Source of the DNA: Geminicoccus harenae
Lineage (GTDB): Bacteria; Pseudomonadota; Alphaproteobacteria; Geminicoccales; Geminicoccaceae
Length of the DNA: 64,000 nucleotides
Reading direction: 5' to 3'
NCBI RefSeq assembly: GCF_019800005.1
Contig: NZ_JABGCL010000007.1
Span: 178,158-242,157 of the forward strand
Shown here: in pieces, positions 27,540-37,293 of the stretch
Layout of the letters: the number at the start of each line of letters is the position of its first letter
Position numbering within the stretch: position 1 is the first letter of the stretch
Notes under the pieces: model-generated
Told to the model about the DNA's origin: nothing
The model's database searches: none
Seen by the model: the letters and a program-made list of their open reading frames with translations, nothing else
Translations under genes and position numbers: made by a program

Positions 27540-28082
27540 CCGCTCTTCACCCTTCCCTGGGCCTGCCTCGAGCCGGCACACCGGCCGAATGCCATGTAAT
27601 CGGAAAACGGCCCACCGGCGCAAGCGGTACAGGCTCAGAAGAGCATGATGGTGCACCATGAAGTTCGGTGCGCCGCCCTCAGTGGAGAACCGGGACAGGT
27701 TTCGCGATTCTGCCGGAATTGATCGTGCTCATGTCGAAACAATGAATGCAGCCATCTTGCCGGCATTTTGCCATGATGGCCAAAAGCAGGCTGCGGAGCC
27801 CCGACGGGACCGCCCACCTGTTCTACGTTATGCTGCCTTGACCGATCCGCTTCATCGCCAGGATGCCGCCTTGCCGGACCCGAACATGGAATTTGCACGA
27901 ACGAACCCGAGAGCAGGCCGCGCGGCAGCCGCCAGCGTTCCGGACGGCAGGCCGGTGCAGCGAACCCGACGGGCACCGGCACCGCGCCTTTTACACGAAC
28001 GAACCCGAGCCTGCGGCCCTGGCCAGGTGAAACCTCCGGCCGCCTCCCCTATTCTTCCCACAGCAACCGGCCCGGGGATCGC
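27540..28082. other. Intergenic region with repeated CGAACCCGA motif
   Basis: No supported gene in about 540 bp. The 16-mer CACGAACGAACCCGAG occurs twice, at 27896-27911 and 27994-28009, with the 9-mer core CGAACCCGA also at 27961-27969. The spacing between the two exact copies is 98 bp. They lie upstream of nadE and could be regulator sites or the ends of a duplicated segment. The rest shows nothing recognisable. Confidence 0.4.
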
Positions 28083-30128
28083 ATGACCTTCCGCTCCATC
28101 TACCGCCACGGCTTTGCCCGGATCGCGGCCTGCACCACGACCTGCAGCATCGCCGATCCCGCGAGCAATGCCCGGACCATCCTGGCGATGGCCAGGCGCT
28201 GCCATGAGCAGGCGGTGGCGGTGGCGGTGTTCCCGGAGCTCTCGCTGTCCGGCTATGCGATCGACGACCTCCTGCTCCAGGACCCGCTGCTCGATGCGGT
28301 CGACGACGCGCTGGCGGACCTCCTGGACGGCAGCCGCCACCTCCTGCCCCTCCTGCTGGTGGGGGCCCCCGTCCGCCACCGCAACCGCATCTACAACGCG
28401 GCAATAGCGATCCATCGCGGCCGCCTCCTGGGGGTGGTGCCCAAGGTCCACCTGCCGAACTATCGCGAGTTCTACGAGCACCGCCACTTCGCGTCCGGCC
28501 AGGACATGGACGGCGAGACCATCATCGTGGGCGGCCAGACCGCGGCCTTCGGCACCGACCTCCTGTTCGCCGCCGACGACATCGAGGGGCTCATCGTCCA
28601 TGTCGAGGTCTGCGAGGACGTCTGGGTGCCGATCCCGCCCAGCAGCGACGCGGCCCTGGCCGGTGCCACCGTGCTGGCCAACCTGTCCGCCTCCAACATC
28701 ACCATCGCCAAGGCCGAGACCCGCAAGCTGCTGGCCCAGTCGCAGTCGGCGCGCTGCCTTGCCGCCTATGTCTACTCGGCCTCGGGGGCCGGCGAATCCA
28801 CCACCGACCTCGCCTGGGATGGCCAGACCTCGATCTTCGAGAACGGCCGGGTGCTGGCCGAGAGCGACCGCTTCCCACCGGGCGACCAGCTGGTGACGGC
28901 CGATGTCGACCTCGACCTGCTTCGCCAGGAGCGCGCCCGCCAGGGCACGTTCGACGACAACCGCCGCCGCTTCCAGGCAATGACCGACCGCTATCGGGTG
29001 GTGCCGTTCGAGCTGGCGGCACCGCTGGCCGATGTCGGTCTCCGGCGGGTCGTCGAGCGCTTCCCGTTCGTGCCGGCCGACCCGGCGCGCCTCGCCCAGG
29101 ACTGCTACGAGGGCTACAACATCCAGGTCGCCGGCCTGACCCAGCGCCTGCGCGCCACCAGGATCGACAAGGTGGTGATCGGCGTCTCGGGCGGGCTGGA
29201 TTCGACCCACGCGCTGATCGTGGCCGCCAAGGCGATGGATCACCTGGGCCTGCCGCGCACCAACATCCTGGCCTACACCATGCCGGGCTTCGCCACCTCG
29301 GACGAGACCAAGACCAACGCCATCCGCCTGATGAGTGCTTTGGAGGTCTCCTGGCAGGAGCTCGACATCCGCCCGACCGCCACGCAGATGCTGAAGGATT
29401 TGGGCCACCCGTTCGGCCGGGGCGAGCCGGTCTACGACGTCACCTTCGAGAACGTGCAGGCGGGCCTGCGCACCGACTATCTGTTCCGCCTGGCCAACCA
29501 CCATGGCGGCCTGGTGATCGGCACCGGCGACCTGTCCGAGCTGGGCCTGGGCTGGTGCACCTATGGCGTGGGCGACCAGATGTCCCACTACAACGTCAAT
29601 GCCGGGGTGCCGAAGACGCTGATCCAGCACCTGATCCGCTGGGTGATCTCGTCCGGGCAGTTCGGCGGCGACGTGCCGGCCACACTGGAATCGATCCTCG
29701 CCACCGAGATCTCGCCGGAGCTGGTGCCGGTCGAGGCCGGCGAGAAGCCGCAGAGCACCGAGGCCAAGGTCGGCCCCTACGAGCTGCAGGACTTCAACCT
29801 GTTCTACACGCTGCGCTACGGCTTCAGGCCGTCCAAGATCGCGTTCCTGGCGCTGATGGCCTGGGAGCAGGCCGACCGCGGCGCCTGGCCGCCCGGCTTC
29901 CCCGAAGACCGGCGGCGCGCCTATGACCTCCCGCACATCCGCAAATGGCTGGAAGTGTTCATCCGCCGCTTCTTCGGCTTCAGCCAGTTCAAGCGCTCGG
30001 CCATGCCGAACGGCCCCAAGGTCGCGGCCGGCGGCTCGCTCTCGCCGCGCGGCGACTGGCGCGCCCCCTCGGACGGCAACGCCAAGGCCTGGCTGGAGGA
30101 ACTGGAGCGGAACGTGCCTGCCGCCTGA
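28083..30128 (+). CDS. nadE: Glutamine-dependent NAD+ synthetase
   Basis: Full-length 681-residue enzyme. The N-terminal C-N hydrolase (glutaminase) domain has the catalytic triad Glu52 (FPELSLSGY), Lys121 (PKVHLPNY) and Cys177 (EVCEDVW), the same numbering as the well-studied Mycobacterium enzyme give or take one residue. The C-terminal ATP-pyrophosphatase domain carries SGGLDST at about 369-375 and [16 protein letters not shown]. It converts deamido-NAD+ to NAD+ using glutamine-derived ammonia. It is followed after 35 bp by an isochorismatase-like gene. Confidence 0.97.
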   Translation: MTFRSIYRHGFARIAACTTTCSIADPASNARTILAMARRCHEQAVAVAVFPELSLSGYAIDDLLLQDPLLDAVDDALADLLDGSRHLLPLLLVGAPVRHRNRIYNAAIAIHRGRLLGVVPKVHLPNYREFYEHRHFASGQDMDGETIIVGGQTAAFGTDLLFAADDIEGLIVHVEVCEDVWVPIPPSSDAALAGATVLANLSASNITIAKAETRKLLAQSQSARCLAAYVYSASGAGESTTDLAWDGQTSIFENGRVLAESDRFPPGDQLVTADVDLDLLRQERARQGTFDDNRRRFQAMTDRYRVVPFELAAPLADVGLRRVVERFPFVPADPARLAQDCYEGYNIQVAGLTQRLRATRIDKVVIGVSGGLDSTHALIVAAKAMDHLGLPRTNILAYTMPGFATSDETKTNAIRLMSALEVSWQELDIRPTATQMLKDLGHPFGRGEPVYDVTFENVQAGLRTDYLFRLANHHGGLVIGTGDLSELGLGWCTYGVGDQMSHYNVNAGVPKTLIQHLIRWVISSGQFGGDVPATLESILATEISPELVPVEAGEKPQSTEAKVGPYELQDFNLFYTLRYGFRPSKIAFLALMAWEQADRGAWPPGFPEDRRRAYDLPHIRKWLEVFIRRFFGFSQFKRSAMPNGPKVAAGGSLSPRGDWRAPSDGNAKAWLEELERNVPAA

Positions 30129-30163
30129 GCGTTGGGCTCCCGGACCGGCCAGGCAAGGACGCC

Positions 30164-30775
30164 ATGCAGGACGATGATCAGCTCAAATACGGCCCGCTCA
30201 CCGCGAGCTGCGCGCATGTCTGCGTCGACATGCAGCGACTTTTCCACGAGGACACCGACTGGCACACGCCCTGGATGGAGCGGGTCCTGCCCAACGTGGT
30301 GCGGCTGGTCGAGGCCCATCCGGAGCGGACGGTCTTCACCCGCTTCATCCCGGCCGGACGCCCCGGCGAGGGGCGCGGCACCTGGCGGCGCTATTACGAG
30401 CGCTGGGAGTCGATGACGGTCGAGCGGCTGGGCCCGGAGATGGTCGAGCTGATCCCGGACCTGGCCCGGTTCGTCCCGCCGGCCGAGGTGGTGGACAAGC
30501 ATGTCTATGGCCCCTGGGACGAGACCGACCTCCACGCCCGGCTCCAGCGCCGCGGCATCGACACGCTGGTGATCAGCGGCGGCGAGACCGATGTCTGCGT
30601 GCTCGCCACCATCATGGGCGCCATCGACCGGGGCTACCGGGTGGTGGTCGGCCACGACGCCTTGTGCAGTTCCTCCGACGAGACCCACGACGCCTCGCTC
30701 AGCCTCTACCACCGCCGCTTCGGCGTGCAGATCGAGGCGGTGTCGGTCCAGCTCATCCTGGATCAGTGGCGCTAG
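30164..30775 (+). CDS. Isochorismatase-family cysteine hydrolase
   Basis: A 203-residue hydrolase with the family triad visible: Asp22 in CVDMQRLF, Lys in VVDKHVYGPW, and the nucleophilic Cys in GGETDVCVLATIMGA. The ATG at 30164 follows AAGGA. Positioned 35 bp after nadE, it could be a nicotinamidase-like enzyme feeding NAD metabolism, but the metal-binding DxHxxH motif of nicotinamidases is not apparent, so a general amide or ester hydrolase is equally likely. Its 3' end overlaps the convergent dehalogenase by 23 bp. Confidence 0.9.
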   Translation: MQDDDQLKYGPLTASCAHVCVDMQRLFHEDTDWHTPWMERVLPNVVRLVEAHPERTVFTRFIPAGRPGEGRGTWRRYYERWESMTVERLGPEMVELIPDLARFVPPAEVVDKHVYGPWDETDLHARLQRRGIDTLVISGGETDVCVLATIMGAIDRGYRVVVGHDALCSSSDETHDASLSLYHRRFGVQIEAVSVQLILDQWR

Positions 30776-31484
30776 GCCGGCCTTCCTCCGCCGCCCGCTC
30801 GGCGGCCACGAAGCGCACCAGCTCGTCCATCGACCGGCCGGCCGCCTCGGCCGACACGCCCAGCCGCTCGGGCGGCAGGCCGGCACGGTTCATCCAGAAG
30901 GTCCGGTAGCCGAACCAGGCGGCCGCGCACACGTCCCAGCCATTGGAGGACACGAACAGGATCCGCCTGGCGGGCAGGCCCAGCGCATCCGGGCCCAGCT
31001 GGTAGATCTCCGGCGCGGTCTTGAACCGGCGCACCCGGTCCGCGGTCAGCACCTGGTCGAACAGGCCGTCGAAGCCGGCCGCTTCGATGGCCGGCTCCAG
31101 CATGCGCGGCGCGCCGTTGGACAGGATCGCGAGCGGCAGCCCCAGCTCCTTCAGCCGGACCAGCGCCTCCCGGTCGCCGGGATGGGCCGGCAGCCGCCGA
31201 TAGGCATCCAGCAGCCGGTTCACCGCGTCCTGCCCGGCCGGCAGGCCCAGCCGGTCCAGCACATAGTCGAGCGCATCGGCGGTCACCGACCAGAAATCGG
31301 CGTAGCGGCCCGACATGCTGCGCACGCGCGCATATTCGAGTTGCTTCTCCCGCCACGCCGCCGCCAGCACCACGCCCTCGTTCGGGAACAGTTCGTCGGC
31401 GACCCGGGCGATCGCGTGGACGTCGAACAGGGTACCGTAGGCATCGAAGATCACCGCACGGAGCGCCTGGCCAGCCGGCTGCAT
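30753..31484 (-). CDS. Haloacid dehalogenase, type II (L-2-haloacid dehalogenase-like)
   Basis: HAD-superfamily protein of 243 residues. The nucleophile motif is AVIFDAYGTLFDV, motif II is LAILSNGAPRML, motif III Lys is in RFKTAPEIYQLG, and motif IV is ILFVSSNGWDVCAAAWFGY. These match the type II (S)-2-haloacid dehalogenases. The ATG at 31484 (MQPAG) has a strong GGGAGGAGGGG site. It overlaps the convergent hydrolase by 23 bp. The physiological substrate is not certain; many such genes act on glycolate-type phosphoesters or haloacids. Confidence 0.9.
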   Translation of the reverse strand: MQPAGQALRAVIFDAYGTLFDVHAIARVADELFPNEGVVLAAAWREKQLEYARVRSMSGRYADFWSVTADALDYVLDRLGLPAGQDAVNRLLDAYRRLPAHPGDREALVRLKELGLPLAILSNGAPRMLEPAIEAAGFDGLFDQVLTADRVRRFKTAPEIYQLGPDALGLPARRILFVSSNGWDVCAAAWFGYRTFWMNRAGLPPERLGVSAEAAGRSMDELVRFVAAERAAEEGRPSATDPG

Positions 31485-31559
31485 CCCCTCCTCCCGCAAG
31501 CTCAGGCCTTATGATTGGCCGGCCTGGAGCTTCGCTCAAGCATCCAGCCGGCCGCTGGC

Positions 31560-32222
31560 TCAGGTCAGGGCGAGCAGGGCCGCCACCGTGACCGCCGCGG
31601 TGATCAGGCCGCTCGAGAGCATCAGGAGCCCGTCGCGTGCCGTCATCCCCAGCGCCGCGGCGGCGATCACCAGCCCGGCCACGGAGCTCAGGAGCGGGAG
31701 GATCTCCATGGCCGGCATGGTGAGCGCCACGACCATGCAGTGCAGCGCCGCCGCCTTCTGCCCGAGCGGGCCGGTCAGCCAGTGCAGCCGCGGGCGCACC
31801 AGCCGGTCGACCCGGCCGGCCCAGGGCGACAGGAAGCCCGTTACCCGGCGCAGCCTGCTGCCCGGCACGCAGCGCGCCTCGATCGGGCGCGGCAGCCAGA
31901 TCCGGCTCCTGCCGGCCAGCATCTGCCAGCCGATCAGCAGGACGACCGCCGCCATCATGCTGGGCACGGTCGGGATGCCGGACAAGGGCGAGAGCACGAC
32001 CAGGCCCGGCACCATGAGGAGCGGGCCGAACGAGCGATCGCCCAGCGCGTCGCGAATGTCGCCCACCGAGACGCTCGCCTGGCGGGCCGCCGTCTCGTCG
32101 ATGCGCGCCAGGACGTCGCTCAGGGATTCGAGCGGCGGCGGGCCCTCGCGGCGCAGGCCCCGCCAGAACCGGTGCTCCCGCAGCCGTACCCGCCAGGGGC
32201 GCGCGGCTGCCGGTGCCGCCAT
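31560..32222 (-). CDS. ExoD-family exopolysaccharide synthesis membrane protein
   Basis: About 220 residues, with the ExoD pattern of a soluble N-terminus (LSDVLARIDETAARQASVSVGDIRDALGDRSFGPLLMVPGLVVLSPLSG) broken here only for description, followed by several membrane helices and C-terminal TMPAMEILPLLSSVAGL. ATG at 32222 with a purine-rich GGCGGAGGC upstream is taken as the start; the longer open frame upstream has no family character. ExoD influences exopolysaccharide and alkaline tolerance in rhizobia; here the role is inferred. Confidence 0.82.
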   Translation of the reverse strand: MAAPAAARPWRVRLREHRFWRGLRREGPPPLESLSDVLARIDETAARQASVSVGDIRDALGDRSFGPLLMVPGLVVLSPLSGIPTVPSMMAAVVLLIGWQMLAGRSRIWLPRPIEARCVPGSRLRRVTGFLSPWAGRVDRLVRPRLHWLTGPLGQKAAALHCMVVALTMPAMEILPLLSSVAGLVIAAAALGMTARDGLLMLSSGLITAAVTVAALLALT

Positions 32223-32427
32223 GCCTCCGCCGGCCGCCACCTCCAGCCGTCCCGCGGCCGGTGCCGGCCCGTCCGTCGGCGCGGCGCCATGCACGTCGAG
32301 GTTGTAGTCATGGGCGCGCCGGCAGGTCGCCACCCTTCGTCTCCGCCACCAAGTCCCTTGCCTGTCATGGAGCCGTCCTGAGCCGGCACGGTTCCGTCCA
32401 GGCAGCCGCAGCACCGGCGCCGCTGGC

Positions 32428-33639
32428 CTAGCGCAGGGTCTGGTACAGCTCGATGGTGCGCTCCGCGATGGCGTCCCAGCTGAACTGGTCGACCGCGCGG
32501 CGCCGGCCGTTCGCGGCAAGGCGCGCCCGCAGTTCCGGGTCACGGGCCAGCCGGTTGATCGCCGCCGCCAGGCCTGCGGAGAACTCGGCCGGATCGGCCG
32601 GGTCGAAGCTGCCGGCGCGGATCCGCGGGTCGACCAGCAGCCCGGTTTCCTCCGGCACGACCACCTCCGGAATGCCGCCCACGGCCGAGGCGACCACCGG
32701 GGTCTCGCAGGCCATGGCCTCCAGGTTGATGATGCCGAACGGCTCGTAGACCGACGGACAGCAGAAGATGGCGGCGTGGTTGTAGAACTGGATCACGTCG
32801 GCCCTGGGCAGCATCTCCCGCACCCAGACGACGCCCTGGCGCCTCGCACTGACCTCGGCCACGCGCGCCTCCATCTCCTGGCCGATCTCGGGCGTGTCCG
32901 GGGCACCGGCGCACAGCACGATCTGCAAGTCCGGGTCGATCTGCGGGATGGCGTTGACGAGGTGGATGATCCCCTTCTGCCGGGTGATCCGGCCGACGAA
33001 CAGGAGATAGGGCCGGTCCGGGTCGACGCCGTGGCGGGCCAGCGCGTCCTTCGCCTCGGTCCGGCGGTACTCGTCCGGGTCGATGCCGTTATGAATGACA
33101 TGCACCCGTGCCGGCTGGACGTCGAACAGGCGGAGAATGTCCTCGCGGGTCTCCTTGGAGACCGCGATGATCGCATCCGCATGCTCCATCGCGGTGCGCT
33201 CCATCCAGCTGCTCAGATGGTAGGCATTGCCGAGCTGCTCGACCTTCCAGGGCCGCAGGGGCTCCAGCGAATGGACCGTCAGCACGAAGGGCACGTCCCA
33301 GAGCCGGCTCGCGATCAGGCCGGCCATGTCGGTGTACCAGGTGTGGCAGTGCGCCACGTCGGCATCCAGCGTGTCCTTGGCCATGGCGAGCGAGCGGGCA
33401 TAGGCGTCGATGGCGCTGCCGAAACGCGGGTCCGTGCCCAGCTTGGCTTCCGCCCAGGCGGGGTAGCCGCGCACCACCAGGTTGCCGCCCTCGCTGCGCT
33501 GGCTGCCGAAGCAGCGCACCTCCACGGCCAGGCGCTTCGCCATCGCCCGGGCCAGGTACTCCACATGCACGCCGGCACCGCCATAGACGTTGGGCGGGTA
33601 CTCGTTGGTGAACAGCGCGACCTTCCCGACCTTCGACAC
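32428..33639 (-). CDS. GT4 glycosyltransferase, actinobacterial GlgA-type glycogen synthase
   Basis: GT-B glycosyltransferase of 403 residues. The N-terminus KVALFTNEYPPNVYGGAGVH and the VAHCHTWYTDMAGL stretch match the Corynebacterium-type GlgA (TIGR02149) family. The C-terminal donor site has HNGIDPDEYR, FVGRITRQKGI and the E-x7-E motif YEPFGIINLEAMACETPVVAS. The GTG at 33639 follows GGGAGGAAG and places the start directly before the conserved region. It could make alpha-1,4-glucan or glucosylglycerate/maltose-1-phosphate. No other glycogen gene is adjacent. Confidence 0.87.
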   Translation of the reverse strand: MSKVGKVALFTNEYPPNVYGGAGVHVEYLARAMAKRLAVEVRCFGSQRSEGGNLVVRGYPAWAEAKLGTDPRFGSAIDAYARSLAMAKDTLDADVAHCHTWYTDMAGLIASRLWDVPFVLTVHSLEPLRPWKVEQLGNAYHLSSWMERTAMEHADAIIAVSKETREDILRLFDVQPARVHVIHNGIDPDEYRRTEAKDALARHGVDPDRPYLLFVGRITRQKGIIHLVNAIPQIDPDLQIVLCAGAPDTPEIGQEMEARVAEVSARRQGVVWVREMLPRADVIQFYNHAAIFCCPSVYEPFGIINLEAMACETPVVASAVGGIPEVVVPEETGLLVDPRIRAGSFDPADPAEFSAGLAAAINRLARDPELRARLAANGRRRAVDQFSWDAIAERTIELYQTLR

Positions 33640-33946
33640 GCTCGCTTCCTCCCGACCTGATCCGGCGATCACCCTGCCCGTCACTGTCCGGCAGCCACCC
33701 GCAGGAACGCCCGGAGCCGCGCACCGGATCCCGTGGCCTTGCGATCATCCGCACCGGACTGTCGATGCAGCCCCGCGCCAAGTCACGCAATGGCCTTGGG
33801 CCAGGGTCCAGCCGCCTTCCCGGCGCGGCTTCCCTGCCTCCTCGTCCGGCACGGTGCATTGGCCGTGGCCGGTTCTGCCGGCATGATCCCGGAAGCGGCC
33901 GGATGCTGGCGGGCCGCCGGCTTGTAGCAGGGGACGAGGATCGAGG
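33640..33946. other. Divergent intergenic region upstream of the tartrate operon
   Basis: About 307 bp between the glycosyltransferase and the first tartrate dehydrogenase gene. GC-rich, with no convincing gene, dyad operator or terminator. It must carry both divergent promoters, and a GGGGACGAGGATCGAGG stretch precedes the ATG at 33947. Confidence 0.4.
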
Positions 33947-35023
33947 ATGAAGACCTACCGGATCGCCGCCATTCCGGGCGACGGGATCGGCATCGAGGTG
34001 GTGGAGGCGGGGCTCCGCGTGCTGGACGCGCTGGCGGAGCGCGACGGCGGCTTCACCCTCGATGTAGAGCGGTTCGACTGGGGCAGCGAGCGCTACCGGC
34101 GCACCGGCGCGCTGATGCCGGCGGACGGGGTGGACCGGCTGCGCGGGTTCGACGCGATCCTGTTCGGTGCCGTGGGTGCCCCCGACCTGCCCGACCACCT
34201 GACGCTCTGGGGCCTGCGCCTGGCCATCTGCCAGCCGCTCGACCAGTTCGCCAACGTGCGCCCGACCCGGATCCTGCCCGGCATCACCAGCCCGCTGCGC
34301 GGGGTTGGCGAAGGCGACCTCGACTGGGTGATCGTGCGCGAGAACTCCGAGGGCGAATATGCCGGCCAGGGCGGCCGGTCGCATCGCGGCCTGCCGGAGG
34401 AAGTGGCGACCGAGGTGGCGATCTTCACCCGGGCGGGCGTGGAGCGGATCATGCGCTATGCCTTCCGGCTCGCCCAGTCGCGGCCGCGCAAGCTGCTCAC
34501 CGTGGTCACCAAGTCCAACGCGCAGCGCTACGGCCTGGTGCTTTGGGACGAGATCGCGCAGGAGGTCGCGGCCGACTTCCCGGACGTGACCTGGGACAAG
34601 ATGCTGGTCGACGCCATGACCGTGCGGATGACGCTCAAGCCCGGCTCGCTCGACACGATCGTCGCGACCAACCTCCACGCCGACATCCTGTCGGACCTGG
34701 CGGCGGCCCTGGCCGGCTCGATCGGCATAGCACCCACGGCCAACATCAACCCCACCGGCCGCGCACCCTCGATGTTCGAGCCGATCCACGGCTCGGCCTT
34801 CGACATCACCGGCAAGGGCATCGCCAACCCGGTGGGCACGTTCTGGAGCGCCGCGATGATGCTCGACCATCTGGGCGAGCCGGGCGCGGCCGGGCTGCTG
34901 ATGCAGGCGATCGAGCGGGTCACCGCCGACCCTGCCCTCCACACCCCCGATCTCGGCGGCACGGCCCGGACCGAGGACGTCACCAGAGCCGCGATCGAAG
35001 CGATCCGCGGCCGCAACGATTGA
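33947..35023 (+). CDS. Tartrate dehydrogenase / isopropylmalate dehydrogenase family protein (copy 1)
   Basis: Beta-decarboxylating dehydrogenase of 358 residues. Landmarks are AAIPGDGIGIEVVEAGLRVL, VIVRENSEGEYAGQGG, TKSNAQRYG, and IVATNLHADILSDLAAALAGSIGIAPTAN split over the metal-binding Asp region, with EPIHGSAFDITGKGIANP at the NAD site. The combination with a D-tartrate dehydratase gene downstream marks it as a tartrate dehydrogenase/decarboxylase (TtuC-like), rather than LeuB. It leads a three-gene operon and is 28-35% divergent at sight from copy 2, notably in the N-terminal third. Confidence 0.88.
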   Translation: MKTYRIAAIPGDGIGIEVVEAGLRVLDALAERDGGFTLDVERFDWGSERYRRTGALMPADGVDRLRGFDAILFGAVGAPDLPDHLTLWGLRLAICQPLDQFANVRPTRILPGITSPLRGVGEGDLDWVIVRENSEGEYAGQGGRSHRGLPEEVATEVAIFTRAGVERIMRYAFRLAQSRPRKLLTVVTKSNAQRYGLVLWDEIAQEVAADFPDVTWDKMLVDAMTVRMTLKPGSLDTIVATNLHADILSDLAAALAGSIGIAPTANINPTGRAPSMFEPIHGSAFDITGKGIANPVGTFWSAAMMLDHLGEPGAAGLLMQAIERVTADPALHTPDLGGTARTEDVTRAAIEAIRGRND

Positions 35024-35034
35024 AGAGAGCCCCC

Positions 35035-36105
35035 ATGAGCAGCAACCGGATGAAGATCGCGGTGATCCCCGGCGACGGGATCGGCAAGGAGGTCGTGCCC
35101 GAGGGCCTGCGCGTGCTGGAGGCCCTGGCCCGGCGGCACGGGCTGGGCTTCGAGTTCACCCAGCACGATTTCGCCTCGGCCGACTACTACCACCAGCACG
35201 GCACGATGATGCCCGAGGACTGGAAGGAGCGGCTCGATGGCTCGGACGCGATCTTCTTCGGCGCGGTAGGCTGGCCCGCCACCGTGCCCGACCATGTCTC
35301 GCTCTGGGGCTCGCTGATCCAGTTCCGCCGCGAATACGACCAGTATGTGAGCCTGCGCCCGGCCCGCGCCATGCCGGGCGTGCCATCGCCGCTGGCCGGT
35401 CGTGCCCCTGGTGACATCGACATGATGATCGTGCGCGAGAACACAGAGGGCGAGTATTCCTCGATCGGCGGCCGGATGTTCCCCGGCACCGAGCGCGAGA
35501 TCGTGATGCAGGAGACGGTGATGACCCGCCACGGGGTCGACCGCATCCTGCGCTACGCCTTCGACCTGGCGATGAAGCGCGGCCGGCACCTGACCTCGGC
35601 CACCAAGTCGAACGGCATCTCGATCACCATGCCCTATTGGGACGAGCGGGTGGCCGAGATGGCCAAGTCCTATCCCGAGGTGAAGGTCGACAAGTACCAT
35701 ATCGACATACTGACCGCACAGTTCGTGCTGCACCCGGACTGGTTCGATGTGGTGGTGGCCTCCAACCTGTTTGGCGACATCCTGTCGGACCTGGGCCCCG
35801 CCTGCACCGGGACGATCGGCATCGCACCGTCCGGCAACATCAACCCCGAGCGGCGCTTCCCCTCCTTGTTCGAGCCGGTGCACGGCTCGGCCCCGGATAT
35901 TGCTGGGCAAGGCGTGGCCAATCCGGTGGGCCAGATCTGGGCGGGGGCGATGATGCTGGAGCATCTGGGCCATTCCGAGGCGGCGGCCTCCATCGTCGCC
36001 GCGATCGAGCTTGTGCTGGCCGAGCCGGCGCTGCGCACCCGCGACCTAGGCGGCAAGGCCGACACCCGCACCTGCGGCCAAGCCATTGCCGATGCGCTGG
36101 CCTGA
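35035..36105 (+). CDS. Tartrate dehydrogenase / decarboxylase (TtuC-like, copy 2)
   Basis: Paralogue of the preceding gene, 356 residues. It shows IAVIPGDGIGKEVVPEGLRVLE, FFGAVGWPATVPDHVSLWG, MIVRENTEGEYSSIGGRMF, TKSNGISITMPYWDE and VVASNLFGDILSDLGPA. These, particularly the GWP..VPDHVSLWG and GGR.. stretches, resemble Pseudomonas/Agrobacterium tartrate dehydrogenases. NAD- and divalent-metal-dependent oxidation of tartrate, malate or D-malate is expected. The ATG follows GAAGAGAG and the gene is 12 bp from both neighbours. Confidence 0.92.
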   Translation: MSSNRMKIAVIPGDGIGKEVVPEGLRVLEALARRHGLGFEFTQHDFASADYYHQHGTMMPEDWKERLDGSDAIFFGAVGWPATVPDHVSLWGSLIQFRREYDQYVSLRPARAMPGVPSPLAGRAPGDIDMMIVRENTEGEYSSIGGRMFPGTEREIVMQETVMTRHGVDRILRYAFDLAMKRGRHLTSATKSNGISITMPYWDERVAEMAKSYPEVKVDKYHIDILTAQFVLHPDWFDVVVASNLFGDILSDLGPACTGTIGIAPSGNINPERRFPSLFEPVHGSAPDIAGQGVANPVGQIWAGAMMLEHLGHSEAAASIVAAIELVLAEPALRTRDLGGKADTRTCGQAIADALA

Positions 36106-36117
36106 GGAAGGCCCACC

Positions 36118-37281
36118 ATGAGGATCACCGACATCCGCGAGAAGACGGTCTCGATCGCCTCGCCCATCGCCAACGCCTATATCGACTTCTCGAAGATGAC
36201 CTGCTCGGTCGTGGCCGTAGTCACCGACGTGGTGCGCGACGGCCGGCCGGTCATTGGCTACGGCTTCAACTCGAACGGCCGCTACGGCCAGGGCGCCCTG
36301 ATGCGCGACCGCTTCATCGGCCGTGTGCTGGAGGCGGACCCTGCCGGCCTGGTCGACGAGGCCAACGACAACCTGGATCCGTTCGCGATCTGGGCGACCC
36401 TCATGAAGAACGAGAAGCCCGGCGGACATGGCGAGCGCTCGGTCGCGGTCGGCACGATCGACATGGCGGTCTGGGACGCGGTGGCCAAGATCGCGGGGGT
36501 GCCGCTCTATAAGCTCCTGGCCGACCGCTACCGCGGCGGCGTGCATGACGAGAGCGTCTGGGTCTATGCCGCCGGCGGCTACTACTACCCCGGCAAGGAC
36601 CACGCCCGGCTCCAGGAGGAGATGCGCGGCTATCTCCAGCGCGGCTACCGCGTCGTGAAGATGAAGATCGGTGCCGTGCCGCTGGAGGAGGACATCGCGC
36701 GGATCGAGGCGGTCCTGGAGGTCGTGGGCGACGGCCGCAACCTCGCGGTCGACGCAAACGGCCGCTTCGACCTCGAGACGACGCTCGCCTATGCCGAGGC
36801 GCTGCAGCCCTACGACCTGTTCTGGTTCGAGGAAGCGGGCGACCCGCTCGACTACGAGATCCAGGCACGCCTGGCCGAGGCCTACGACCGGCCGATCGCG
36901 ACGGGCGAGAACCTGTTCTCGCACCAGGACGCCCGCAACCTCCTGCGCTATGGCGGGATGCGGCCAGAGCGCGACTGGCTCCAGTTCGACTGCGCCCTGT
37001 CCTATGGCCTGGTCGAGTATCTGCGCACGCTCGGGGTCATGGAGGAGCTCGGCTGGTCGCCGCGCCGGGTCGTGCCGCATGGCGGCCACCAGATGTCGCT
37101 CAACCTCGCAGCCGGCCTCCATCTCGGCGGCAACGAGAGCTATCCCGACGTGTTCCAGCCCTTTGGCGGCTTTGCCGACAGCATCAAGGTGGAGGATGGC
37201 CGGGTGGGCCTGCCGGACATTCCCGGCATCGGCTTCGAGGCCAAGGCCGAGCTCTACCGGGTCATGCGCGAGCTGGCCTGA
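36118..37281 (+). CDS. tarD: D(-)-tartrate dehydratase
   Basis: Enolase-superfamily enzyme of 387 residues that closely resembles Bradyrhizobium TarD: IANAYIDFSKMT, GYGFNSNGRYGQG, GGHGERSVAVGTIDMAVWDAV (broken as usual), YAAGGYYYPGK and PHGGHQMSLN. Catalytic and metal residues are Lys181/Lys183 (KMKIG), Asp212 (VDAN), Glu239 (FEEAG), Glu264 (ATGEN) and His321 (PHGGH). It dehydrates D-tartrate to oxaloacetate. It ends the tartrate operon after two dehydrogenase paralogues, giving two routes for tartrate breakdown. Confidence 0.95.
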   Translation: MRITDIREKTVSIASPIANAYIDFSKMTCSVVAVVTDVVRDGRPVIGYGFNSNGRYGQGALMRDRFIGRVLEADPAGLVDEANDNLDPFAIWATLMKNEKPGGHGERSVAVGTIDMAVWDAVAKIAGVPLYKLLADRYRGGVHDESVWVYAAGGYYYPGKDHARLQEEMRGYLQRGYRVVKMKIGAVPLEEDIARIEAVLEVVGDGRNLAVDANGRFDLETTLAYAEALQPYDLFWFEEAGDPLDYEIQARLAEAYDRPIATGENLFSHQDARNLLRYGGMRPERDWLQFDCALSYGLVEYLRTLGVMEELGWSPRRVVPHGGHQMSLNLAAGLHLGGNESYPDVFQPFGGFADSIKVEDGRVGLPDIPGIGFEAKAELYRVMRELA

Positions 37282-37293
37282 GGCCCCTCCGGC

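Noticed and set aside
27896..28009. A CRISPR array at the repeated CGAACCCGA motif
   Set aside because: Repeats are too short, irregularly spaced and only two are exact; no cas genes are nearby.
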